From contig NW_008705566.1 of NCBI RefSeq assembly GCF_000186865.1, positions 487,807 through 551,806 of the forward strand: a DNA stretch of 64,000 nucleotides, in the 5' to 3' direction. The notes below the pieces were generated by a model. The model worked only from the letters and a program-made list of their open reading frames with translations. It was not told the origin of the DNA and did not search any database. Position 1 is the stretch's first letter; the number at the start of each line of letters is the position of its first letter. The stretch is from Aureococcus anophagefferens. Lineage: Eukaryota > Sar > Pelagophyceae > Pelagomonadales > Pelagomonadaceae. The translations under genes were made by a program, and so were the position numbers. Shown here in pieces: positions 48,501 through 54,954 of this stretch.

Positions 48501-51500
48501 CGTCCAAGGGCGTCGTCCGCTGGCCGTCGAGCGTCTTCCGCGCGTCGGCCTCGGCCGCGAGCGCCGCGACGCCGTCGCCGACGCACCGGCCGTCGTCCTT
48601 GGCCATGGCAAAGACGTTCGCGCGCGCGTCCGACGACGACCGGCGCAGCTTCGGCTCGCGCCGGAGCCGGTGCGCCGGCGGCGCGTCGAACGCGCACCAC
48701 GCCTCGTTGCCCCCCAAACTCCAGGGCCGGCGGCCGTGCGCGGGCGGCGGCCGCGGCCAGCGGAGCCGCGCGGCCGCGAGGCAGGGCAGCACCTCGCCGA
48801 GGCGCGCCGCGAGCTCCCCGTCGCAGGCGCAGGCGCCGTGGAGCCGGGCGAGCGCCTTCCGCAGCGCGTGCGCGTCGCGCGCGACGCCCCGCCCGCGGCG
48901 GCACCGGGTCGTCTTCGACGACGCGACCTCCACAAAGACGTCCTCCGCGGCGTCCTCGGCGTCGTCCCGCGGCGCCAGGGACACGCCGCCGGCGGACGCG
49001 TCCCGCAGACGCCAGCCCGCGGGGCCCAGGCCCAGCGCGCCGCGCATCGTCGCCGTCGCCTGCCGCTGCTTCAACGACGCGACGAGGGGCGTCGCGCACC
49101 GGTCCGCGCAGGCCGGGTCCGACGCCAACGCCGCGGCCTTGAGCCCGACGCAGCGGCCCGCCTTGAGGTCGCCCGCGGCGCCGCCGAGGTCCCGGAGCCA
49201 CGCGCACGTCGCGTCGTCGAGGCCCCGGAAGACGACGCCGACGACGCGCGTCGCGGACGCGCGCGCGCGCGCGACGGCCTCGCCCGCGTCCCGCCGCCGC
49301 AGGCCGTGGAGCAGCTCGCAGGCGAAGACGACGGCCGCGTAGGAGGGCAGCGGCGAGAAGAGCGCCGCGCCCCGGGGGCAGGCCTTGTCCAGGAACGCGC
49401 GCTCGCCGTCCGGGGCCCGCGTCCGCGCCGCCAAGCCGAGCAGGTCCCGCTCCCGCCGGTCCGCCTCCTCGTCGGCCTTGTCCTCGTCGGGGCTCTCCGC
49501 CGACGACTCGTCGGACTCGGAGCCGCCGCGCCGGCGCCGCGCCGTCGCCCGCTTCCGCGCGGCGTCGACCTTCTTCCGGACCTGGAGCACGGCCCGGACG
49601 TAGGCGTCGAGCGCCTCCGCCGCGGGGCCCAACAGCGCGTCGAGCGCCGCGTCGTCGCAGGCGCGCAGCGCCGTCGACGACAGCGCGAGGCACTCGCAGG
49701 CCGTCGCCCAGGCCCCGGCCGGCGCGGCCGCGAGGCGGAAGCCGTCCCACTGGTCCTCGGCGTCGAGCAGCGCACCGGACGCCGTCGCGGCCGCGAAGGC
49801 CAGCGTCGCGGCCAACGGCGGCGGGCCGCCGTCGCGCGACGCCGCGAGCGCCCGCGCGACGTCGCCCCGCGCGGCCGCGAGGCCCGCGGGCGCCGTCGCG
49901 CGCGCGTCGTCCAAACTCCGGAGCTCGCGCTCGAGGTCGACGCGCGTCAGCGCGTCGACGCGGCCGTCGAGGACCGCGGCCCGCGCGTCCAAATCCCCCG
50001 AGAAGAGGTCGCGGACGTCGTCGGGCGACAGCGACGCCGCGAGCGACAGCTCGGCCTCGACGGCGCGCGCGGTCGCGCCGCCGGCCTGGGAGCTCGCCGT
50101 CGCGCAGGCGCACCAGGCCGCGGCCTGGCGCGGCGTCCATTCGGCCGCGCGCTCGAGCGCCGCGTCGTCGTCGACGTCGCCGTCGCCGTCCGCGAGGAGG
50201 CACGCGAGCGCGGGCGGGCACGCGGCGCGCGGGCCGTCGTTGCCGCGGACCGCGCTCGACGCCGGCGCCCGCAGCGCGGCGACGGCGAGCGCGCAGGCCG
50301 CGCGGACGCCCGGCGCGTCGCGCGCGGCGACGGCCGACTCCAGGACGCGCGCGATCGCGCCCGCGCCCTCGGCGGGCGCCGCGGCCAGCAGCTGGAGCAG
50401 GAGCGTCGACCCCGGGCCCGGCCGCCCGAGCACGAAGGCCTCCGGGCCGTAGTCGCCAGAATCCTCGCGCCAGGCCGCCGCGGGCACGTCGCCGAAGGCG
50501 AGCGCCGCGCGCGCCCAGGGCGCCGCGCGCGCCCACGCGTCCGCGGCCGCGGGCAGCGCGAGCCGCGGCGGCCGCAGCCAGGCCTCGGGCCCGGCGTCCC
50601 GCGCGTAGGACGACGCGCCGGGCGCCGCGCCGAAGAGCGCCGCGCCGAGGCCGCCGCCGACGGCGCGGAGGAGCGCGGCCCACGCGTCCGGGTCGCCGCG
50701 CGGCAGCGCCGCGAGGCCGCCGTCGCCGAGGCCCGACGCGTTCGCCGTCGCGCCGGGGCCGAGCGCCCTGCCCGTGTCGCAGGCGTCCTCGGCGTCGAGG
50801 GCCGCGCCCGGCGCCTCGTAGCCCGGGACGCTCTCGCGCTTCCGGCCCGGCGCCGCGCAGGGCCGGTGCCGCGCGAAGGCCGACGGCGACCGGACGACGT
50901 ACCACCACCGGGAGAAGCGCTCGGCCCGCGCGCGGGGGCCGCCGCGGCCGTCGCCGTCGTCCCACCATCTCTCGCGGCCGCGGGCGCCCGCGGCGCCCGC
51001 GAGGCGCCCGACCGCGTGCCGCGCGGCGCACGTGAGCTTCCAGTTGGGCACGCGGCGCCGCAGCAGCGTCCGCGGCGCCGCCGGGGACTTGGGCGTCTCG
51101 CCGTAGCGCGGCGAGTCCAAATCGTCGTCGTCGGCGACGACCTCAACGTCGTCGTCGAGCGGGCCCGGCGCGGCCGCGCCGTCTTCTAGATCCGCGGCGC
51201 GCCGCCGGCGCAGGCAGCCGCAGTCCATGGCCGCGTCGACCCAGTCCAGGCGCGACGCCGCCGGCACGGGCACGCCGGGGCTCAGGGCCGCCGCGAGCAG
51301 CGCCGCGAGGAGCCGGGGCGGGCCGTGCCGAGCGCCTAAAAGCCGCCGGACGACGGCCTCGGGGCCGCCGTTCGCCGCGCAGAGGCCCCGCAGGGCGCCG
51401 GCGACGGCGCGGCCCCAGGTCGGCGACGCGTCCCACTTGGCGACGGCCCAGACGTTGCGGGCGACGTCGTCGGGCAGCGCCGCGGACTCGTGCGCGGGGC

Positions 51501-51978
51501 CGCCGGCGAGCAGCGCCTCGACGGCGACGCCCTCCGCGCTCAGGGCCCAGCCGTCGTCGTCGTCGCGCTCGATGATGGAGGCGCCGAGCGTGCGCAGGAC
51601 CTCGCAGCGCGCGCCGTGGACGTCGCCGACGTCGAGGCGCCGCAATTTCGAGAAGACCGCGCCGCCGGGCCGCCGCGGGCCCGCGCCCGCGCCGGGCCGC
51701 CACCACCGCGCGGCGCTACCGGCGTCGCCCCGCGCGCGCGCGTCGCGCCGGTGCACCGTCGCCGCGACGCACCAGGGCCAGGCCGCGAGCTCGAGCGCCA
51801 GCGCCGCGCGCGAGCTCGCGCGCTGCTGCAGGCTCCAGGCGAGGCGCTCCTGGGCGCTGCTCTCCTCGTGCTCGAGGTCGTCGCCCTCGGACCACGAGTA
51901 GCGGCCGTCGGCCCCGTGGTCGCCGCCGTAGTCCGCGATGGCCTCGGACAGCGGCACGACGCTGTCGTCGCTGGACAT
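39505..51978 (-). CDS. Giant single-exon ankyrin/Ig-like repeat protein (4,157 residues)
   Basis: Starts MSSDDSVVPLSEAIADYGGD at ATG 51978; the frame is open further upstream, but there it becomes Arg/Ala-rich and passes through a divergent promoter. Residues 1-1350 are helical and Ala-rich. From about 1350 to 2500 there are ankyrin repeats (LLEAGCDANARDGANLTPLH, LLARGADPEAACGFGTPLAV, LLEAGADAAAADASGATALH). From about 2700 to 3490 there are repeated beta modules with D-x-x-G-N turns (VDVLDAFGNVCEDF, VAPVDRAGNVVEAH, VRVVDKLGNLCSG), filamin- or bacterial Ig-like. A charged coiled coil follows (ETLAKIEKTEKEIAELTERK) and then a C-terminal domain. Probably a cytoskeletal or membrane scaffold. No intron is needed over 12.5 kb. 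Confidence 0.85.
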   Translation of the reverse strand: MSSDDSVVPLSEAIADYGGDHGADGRYSWSEGDDLEHEESSAQERLAWSLQQRASSRAALALELAAWPWCVAATVHRRDARARGDAGSAARWWRPGAGAGPRRPGGAVFSKLRRLDVGDVHGARCEVLRTLGASIIERDDDDGWALSAEGVAVEALLAGGPAHESAALPDDVARNVWAVAKWDASPTWGRAVAGALRGLCAANGGPEAVVRRLLGARHGPPRLLAALLAAALSPGVPVPAASRLDWVDAAMDCGCLRRRRAADLEDGAAAPGPLDDDVEVVADDDDLDSPRYGETPKSPAAPRTLLRRRVPNWKLTCAARHAVGRLAGAAGARGRERWWDDGDGRGGPRARAERFSRWWYVVRSPSAFARHRPCAAPGRKRESVPGYEAPGAALDAEDACDTGRALGPGATANASGLGDGGLAALPRGDPDAWAALLRAVGGGLGAALFGAAPGASSYARDAGPEAWLRPPRLALPAAADAWARAAPWARAALAFGDVPAAAWREDSGDYGPEAFVLGRPGPGSTLLLQLLAAAPAEGAGAIARVLESAVAARDAPGVRAACALAVAALRAPASSAVRGNDGPRAACPPALACLLADGDGDVDDDAALERAAEWTPRQAAAWCACATASSQAGGATARAVEAELSLAASLSPDDVRDLFSGDLDARAAVLDGRVDALTRVDLERELRSLDDARATAPAGLAAARGDVARALAASRDGGPPPLAATLAFAAATASGALLDAEDQWDGFRLAAAPAGAWATACECLALSSTALRACDDAALDALLGPAAEALDAYVRAVLQVRKKVDAARKRATARRRRGGSESDESSAESPDEDKADEEADRRERDLLGLAARTRAPDGERAFLDKACPRGAALFSPLPSYAAVVFACELLHGLRRRDAGEAVARARASATRVVGVVFRGLDDATCAWLRDLGGAAGDLKAGRCVGLKAAALASDPACADRCATPLVASLKQRQATATMRGALGLGPAGWRLRDASAGGVSLAPRDDAEDAAEDVFVEVASSKTTRCRRGRGVARDAHALRKALARLHGACACDGELAARLGEVLPCLAAARLRWPRPPPAHGRRPWSLGGNEAWCAFDAPPAHRLRREPKLRRSSSDARANVFAMAKDDGRCVGDGVAALAAEADARKTLDGQRTTPLDGAMLGLALVPDAARPAAAFAAPGAARGGGGRGDDDEDAAFRGAARAAALPAVGAATRSRVAPPGDASPERCCDLDAVDVRRDARRGDARAEAAVDELRFRSAWTTWLCGSSRPARRAALGAYNGSDRGDTLGEYRLKLWLSRLLSDAARRAGDRDPSSAQSGDGGGGAARRLLMLQMLGPNLADAAAAAACRRLADAGAVVDGEGAFPLFDAAKNGRARLAAALLEAGAPPRAPPGECLVGAARSARAFELAEELQAAGAKRSLPWPDPARGPGAVWPGCDPDDLAPAEDVDAEEDEDEEEDGGPPDTTLPWEWVPDSAAAVRALAKAGCDVRAGGDALLHHCVRYRLLDAAEALLEAGCDANARDGANLTPLHYACGARVVEAPPRAPRGDDDDVSDDEAALERARGRAAWPRPRGRRLTVPEGCRPLATTSRPVAGAPAAAARGGVPAELRLGSPSAEAARLLLARGADPEAACGFGTPLAVCLRAAAAARGDAVGRRDDAWYEGDAAAASAQAWARGAPLDRAHGLVDAVNAARHPGASALAAASAAAAARGDKRARALAAGLAMAAAVASAPLDPHARAALAEASSLAIVRGLLDRGADAASFAGEAWANPVACAAGSGQGDALEALLEAGADAAAADASGATALHAAAGGTDRGDPDEKATSRPPSPAARVAGRAAAGRCAAVLLGALPGDVVAARGGAAPATALVHAARNGHLDVCRAIANYGEAAPDAAAALALASAAAAGCRCGDATQVGRALELLQALGDGGGAAAFRGVLARPGAVPPPQLCVITDAAAALDALRRLAPPDVWIAAPPPPAAAAEPARAPAATPPATKSAAPDALDLFEASPAKGAKTPVPKLRFSDEPATPAPKRDDAAPPPPVVVGRREYGAALVHAVVARAAGCAAVLLSLLDVVGPKRAAREARGALSAAEDALGLRDARTGETVGAALLGEASRGAAPWAGDGPPDLAGLGAAVRASLEERFPEQAAAVLGRAAVDAWRALEAAVAGGSVHGRSDAAAAAAARAVVADALGGGRGLGRAPCAPLSTLRPDAHRDRAFRWAPLQAATKLSRAGSNRLSVAVAGAGSDPRAACRARFDAEPAAPPLLASLILSAAGGGAPRRLEALLDAAVASPSWSLREAVGCGPTDRRFDGHWRDAPRRRTALHAACASGCADGAAALARAFLKHDPAYAARLPSLPDALGQSPLGACADRAGGDDAGSARCVAALLALGADPDARDVRVRRDAGPVASVLAACVGARAARVWGAPPLHECLRRGAPRTARELLAGGADATLPFLKRAERRGDDVSARDWALGSGDTAATWRRAVAAYVLDAPRDVSSAEVACDDARSPLNSILRLGEAPVAAERSGRVAAIDCAELRARVLSFDPSDAHRAAPPLPRPVAEAIARAFATCAGGGDGVALAVAAKFLASRRARALLVDAPHGPRLALGRADETSGVSAALARRAVRREARGRQKLDSAGFERAVRFLLGAFAPLAETQDGCPVAVALEQRDRTGAWVPSDALGGDARSVVDGGVAFGRDGAALTVPEKFRGTVRLVLSESTRPRSTQSSAGASPPFAITPAPPRARRVALESPATAVAGAPIPGLAARATDTRGRPARCGDEHVVICCRVDGAKGEDWTPPAKLDYRGRADAKLSFARAGAYVLRAKVLGPRGLALLKQGGRWAREAVAVSDPVAISVAAGPPETAKVRLRDDQRTMLAGAPLPTPAVDVLDAFGNVCEDFIGKATLSARRVAAAKPPNLVTARAPPPRKAGPQELTLSLRKGRVAVEDAKACARKLAEDASFLSGAAGDYRWFAEVAPATPGQAALRASSDAFKVKCSYAAEYAVFTEGPVVAGRGGRLGVAPVDRAGNVVEAHAPARVHVEVWATSVALPPDAHPRAVEMGETRANGVLELARVTAARAKVDKLGERLLADLKRERDKGALSSPRKEALLVWETVFDAARGATFADAPASVFERAGSYVAKVHANLSKASGASPRLSAKAGPHRATRELHIAVTAGPPAALDVALPKGLFECDERVRARVRVVDKLGNLCSGTHYTAFVTLELYEVREDPAKRETVTEDDADEAEHDTTQVDAPATDAPLPEAASGAAVSKEEAKKSAALAEVAAAAVNAAKKREKPPAKFLLGTKRQFPAVAAAKGPLGKEAAKHKGLDTVDGVADFAGVDARCAGAGAYCVVARGKVWLAGGKASVDVCGASPLFDVVNGPPAKISFAPDASKAVFPPPDDRLLVAEELWTSVLPTFKVTDAAGHVVRASDAAPFTIYLTIMRCASENVDGDATERVRHAAAIAKLQEEQRLTRTWCPMLLGITAKTFKASPEGLAAFDASEELAAPLPGRYRLKASLMTRSGDMGEWAHVARCFSRPFDVVPPLDWLDDDQRPDDPAAPRTMPKENPWLANACWFHATEEEVAHITETLAKIEKTEKEIAELTERKRVAEEKTARNLDRWAAEKAAATAAGRALVDQWLERTGGKKKEYAPKPSEDRPGFKSYDPPHAGLRVDQEKQRCLALARYKFILKKDLEEVKADLKKQKALAQERKKKLPFSKPPAKTKDDEADDDFDPEEPVKHMDDLACGLIPRDVIEKLVDDPNLPGRPAAAYGACDKREALDAVTAALRRGRAPPDAAADLEDEARCAARDGAYAAAVRGAGESRKAVVEAHDFLRASFIRQCRQCRDAKDDKKLKHSLQVNLGGYDHVKRLAAEALVSAAERVDAILGKHRARARDWAEVDAITAARVTPTEKRKKQMIGGDDLFAQWARCAFDHIIADYVRAFNHKAAETRHFRKLPSGHACDGRFLESPTTDKGVPTGPLYSRAAVSFADPLALVAFFDALADPDRRSRDAGGRSRDDGPAVHFDVLALYNGLRSETAAEHADHEHADRKRAKSFTARKPKRQTFADPRNCALLLRLRRFGCDFELSLGLHDVEPFRVDAREYDRLAGALTKDTWNDYFAPTFDDRAELRTSPEEAAASFKETRKT

Positions 51979-52206
51979 GGCCGCGCCGGCTAGGGATGGC
52001 AGCCCATTAGGTCGTTGCGCCTTGAAGGGGAACGATCTACCTCTAGTATTTATGGCTGGATCCTTCCCGCCCGCCGAACCGGCTTGGCCGTACGAAACCC
52101 CACCCAGCCTGCTGGAGCAGCGAGGTTGCCGCAGGACGCGGGCAGCCCACCGGCGCCGCGACCTCCGTTGCAATCGCGCTCGGTGCCGCGCTCCGCGCCG
52201 CGCGCC

Positions 52207-53694
52207 ATGGGCGAGCAGATGGACTGCGAGGTGAGCGACGACGGCAGCGGCGGCGCGTCGTCCCACGCGCTCGAGGTGAAGCTGAATAAGCGGCTAGCGC
52301 TGCTCGAGAAGCTCAAGGACGTCGACGTCCACACGGCCTGCTGGGGCGGCGACGTCGACCTCGTGCGCGCGCACCTCGACTTCGCCGGCCAGGGCGGCGG
52401 CGTCCGCGCGCGCCGCGAGCTCCGCTTCGCGAGCAAGCGGCTCGCGGCGCTCGAGCGCGAGGCGGCGACCATGGCGACGAAGCGCGCCGCGGCCAACGAC
52501 GGCGAGGCCGACGAGTGCGAGATCGCCGTCGCCTACGACGAGAAGCTCGGCGACGCGCGCGACGCCGTCGCGGCCGCGGAGGTCCGCGCGGCCGCGTCCG
52601 CCGCGGGCGCGCGCGCCGAGGCCGCGAACGCGCTCGACGACTCGGAGTTCGGCGAGGGCTACCGGCCCCTGCACTACGCGGCCTACGCGGGCCACGCCCA
52701 GGTCGTCGAGGTCCTCCTGGAGGCCGGCGCGCGCGTCGACGAGCGCAACGCGGCCGGGTGCACGCCGCTCTTCCTCGCGGCGCAGCAGGGCCGCGGCGCG
52801 GTCGTCCGCCTGCTCTACGACCGCGACCCGGCGACGAACTGCGCGAGCCGCCACGAGCTCGTGCCCACGGGCGACGGCCGCATGCTCTGCGCGCTCGACG
52901 TCGCGCGCGCGGCGGACCGCCGCGTCGCGGGCCGCGACGACGCGCGGACCGTCATGCTCGACGCGCTCGGCGGCCGCCGCGCGGCGACGCCGCCGGCGCC
53001 CGCGCTCGTCCCCTGCGACGACCCCGACGCCGGCGCGTCGGCGGGCGGCCTGGAGGCGACGTGGGCGGCGGACGCGTACGCGCCGGCGCCCGGCGCGCCG
53101 CGCGACTTCCCGCCGGTGCACCACGCCAAGGTCAAGGTCCTCCGCGCGGACGACGTCGACGGCGACCCGGCGGCCCTCGTCGTCGTGCGCGCCGCGGCGC
53201 ACCGCGCGCGCATCCCCGCGCACGCGGCGGGGGGCAAGGGCGTCCTCGAGCCCGGCGCGGCCTACGTGTGCCGCCTCGCGCTCGTCGACGGCGCGGGCGC
53301 GGGCGCGTACTCGGAGCCCTCGGCGCCGGCGACGGCGGCGGAGCCGCTGGCGGCGCCGGCGCGGGCGGCGGCGAAGAAGGTGCGCGAGGCGCCCGACGTC
53401 GACCCCAAGGTCGCGCGCGCGCGCCGGGCGATCGTCGCGGGCCGCGAGAAGCGGCAGAAGATGGCCGAGCTCTTCGGCGCGCCCCAGCGGCCGCGCATCC
53501 GGGGCGACGCGGGCACGCCCCACGGCAAGATGGCGGTCCGCACGTCCATGGACGAGGAGGAGAACCGCCTGGCTGACGCGGCGCGCTACGACACGCCCAA
53601 GAACCTCGCGGCGAGCCGCGACGACGCGACGACCGACGGCTCGGACGCCGGCGACGACCCCGTGCGCCCGACGACGCCCCACTTCGTCTCCTGA
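52207..53694 (+). CDS. Ankyrin plus fibronectin-III-like protein
   Basis: 495 residues from ATG 52207 (MGEQMDCEVSDDGSGGASSH). An N-terminal helix (RLALLEKLKDVDVHTACWGG) leads into a charged coiled coil and then ankyrin repeats (YRPLHYAAYAGHAQVVEVLL, GCTPLFLAAQQGRGAVVRLL) at about 155-215. A beta domain near 300-380 (AKVKVLRADDVDG, YVCRLALVDGAGAGAYSEPS) resembles FN3; in animals FANK1 pairs the same two domains, in reverse order. The tail is basic (RARRAIVAGREKRQKMAELF). It is divergent from the giant ankyrin gene, with 228 bp between starts. Confidence 0.8.
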   Translation: MGEQMDCEVSDDGSGGASSHALEVKLNKRLALLEKLKDVDVHTACWGGDVDLVRAHLDFAGQGGGVRARRELRFASKRLAALEREAATMATKRAAANDGEADECEIAVAYDEKLGDARDAVAAAEVRAAASAAGARAEAANALDDSEFGEGYRPLHYAAYAGHAQVVEVLLEAGARVDERNAAGCTPLFLAAQQGRGAVVRLLYDRDPATNCASRHELVPTGDGRMLCALDVARAADRRVAGRDDARTVMLDALGGRRAATPPAPALVPCDDPDAGASAGGLEATWAADAYAPAPGAPRDFPPVHHAKVKVLRADDVDGDPAALVVVRAAAHRARIPAHAAGGKGVLEPGAAYVCRLALVDGAGAGAYSEPSAPATAAEPLAAPARAAAKKVREAPDVDPKVARARRAIVAGREKRQKMAELFGAPQRPRIRGDAGTPHGKMAVRTSMDEEENRLADAARYDTPKNLAASRDDATTDGSDAGDDPVRPTTPHFVS

Positions 53695-53841
53695 CACCAA
53701 CCTTGAGGACCCCGGCCTCGGAGGCCCCGGGGCCGCCGCGCCGCCGCGCCGAGCCGCGCCGCGCGAACCCCCCCCCGTCGCGCCGCGCGCTCCCCGGGAG
53801 CGCGCTCGGCCGCCATTTATACCACGACGACATACCTCAGT

Positions 53842-54618
53842 CTAGTGGCCGCCCTCGGGCGCCCAGAAGGACGCGACGAGCAGGTGGACGTCGTGGGGGA
53901 GGCGGCGGGGGAGCGCCGCGTCGAGGACGGCGACGAGCGCGCGCTCGCGGCGCGCCGCGTAGGCCGGCCAGCCGCCGGCGCGCGAGACGGCGAGCACGAG
54001 GTCCCAGGCGGCGGACTCGCGGCCCCAGGTGATCCAGTTCGCGGCCGCGGCCCGGACGCGCCGCGGGTCCGCGACGTCGGCGACGGCCGCGAAGCCGACG
54101 TCCGCGCCCGCGCGGAGCAGCGTCTTCGCGAGGCCGCGGTGGCCGCAGTGCGCGGCCATGTCCAGCGGCGTGCGCCGGGGCTCGCCGCGGACCTCGAGCG
54201 CCGCGCCGGCCGCCAGGAGCGCCTCGGCGCACGCGACCGAGGGGCCGAAGAAGCACGCGACTTGCAGCGGCGTCGCGCCGCCGAACGTCGCCGCGACCGC
54301 GTCCGCGTCGCCGCCCATCGCGAGCATGGCGCGCACGCAGTCCGCGCTGCCGAGCGCCGCGGCCTCGTGCAGGAACGGGGCGGCACCGCTCGGATCATGG
54401 AAGCGCGGCGGCTCCGCGGCCTCGTGCAGGAACGGGGCGGCACCGCTCGGATCATGGAAGCGCGGCGGCTTTGCATCGATGATCTCCGCGGCCGCGAGCG
54501 CGCGGCGCAGCGCGTGCGCGTCGTCCAGCTGCAGGGCCTTGAGGCACCCCTCTTCGCGGAGCAGCAGCGTCTCCTCCATCTCCTGCATCGTGCGCGGCGC
54601 TTCGGCTTCGTTCTCCAT
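53842..54618 (-). CDS. Ankyrin repeat protein with internal exact duplication
   Basis: 258 residues from ATG 54618 (MENEAEAPRTMQEMEETLLL). Ankyrin repeats run from about residue 50 to 165 (GSADCVRAMLAMGGDADAVA, GGATPLQVACFFGPSVACAE, RRTPLDMAAHCGHRGLAKTL). PPRFHDPSGAAPFLHEAA occurs twice in a row, encoded by a 57-bp tandem duplication. The C-terminus (LPHDVHLLVASFWAPEGGH) resembles the ends of stramenopile ankyrin proteins with an F-box- or SOCS-like tail, an uncertain link. Convergent with the gene ending at 53694; divergent from the gene starting at 54816. Confidence 0.8.
   Translation of the reverse strand: MENEAEAPRTMQEMEETLLLREEGCLKALQLDDAHALRRALAAAEIIDAKPPRFHDPSGAAPFLHEAAEPPRFHDPSGAAPFLHEAAALGSADCVRAMLAMGGDADAVAATFGGATPLQVACFFGPSVACAEALLAAGAALEVRGEPRRTPLDMAAHCGHRGLAKTLLRAGADVGFAAVADVADPRRVRAAAANWITWGRESAAWDLVLAVSRAGGWPAYAARRERALVAVLDAALPRRLPHDVHLLVASFWAPEGGH
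54361..54474 (+). repeat. 57-bp perfect in-frame tandem duplication
   Basis: GGCCTCGTGCAGGAACGGGG...GGCGGCT(CCGC) occupies 54361-54417 and repeats base for base at 54418-54469 and beyond, encoding 19 residues on the minus strand. Perfect identity implies a very recent event, or an assembly artefact. Confidence 0.95.
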
Positions 54619-54815
54619 TGCGCTGGGGTCAAAGGACCGAACAGATCGGGCTGCTTGACTCGTTTGTTTGTTGGTGCCTTCAATTGCAGAGACATTGCAG
54701 ATCAATGTGTCGGGAGGTGCCTTTCGCGGCAAAATGCTATGCTATATGGCCGCCTCGCATTATTGATCGTGCCTAGCCGAAACGCCGCCGTGTATCGATC
54801 GAGCCAGTGGCAACG

Positions 54816-54923
54816 ATGACGGAGATCGCCGCATCTATCCCGTCGCACGACGACATCTGGGGCGACCTCGCGTCGGCGGTGCCGCCCGCGCCGCCGCCCG
54901 GCCTCGCCGCGCCGCCGGCCTCC

Positions 54924-54954
<31 letters not shown>

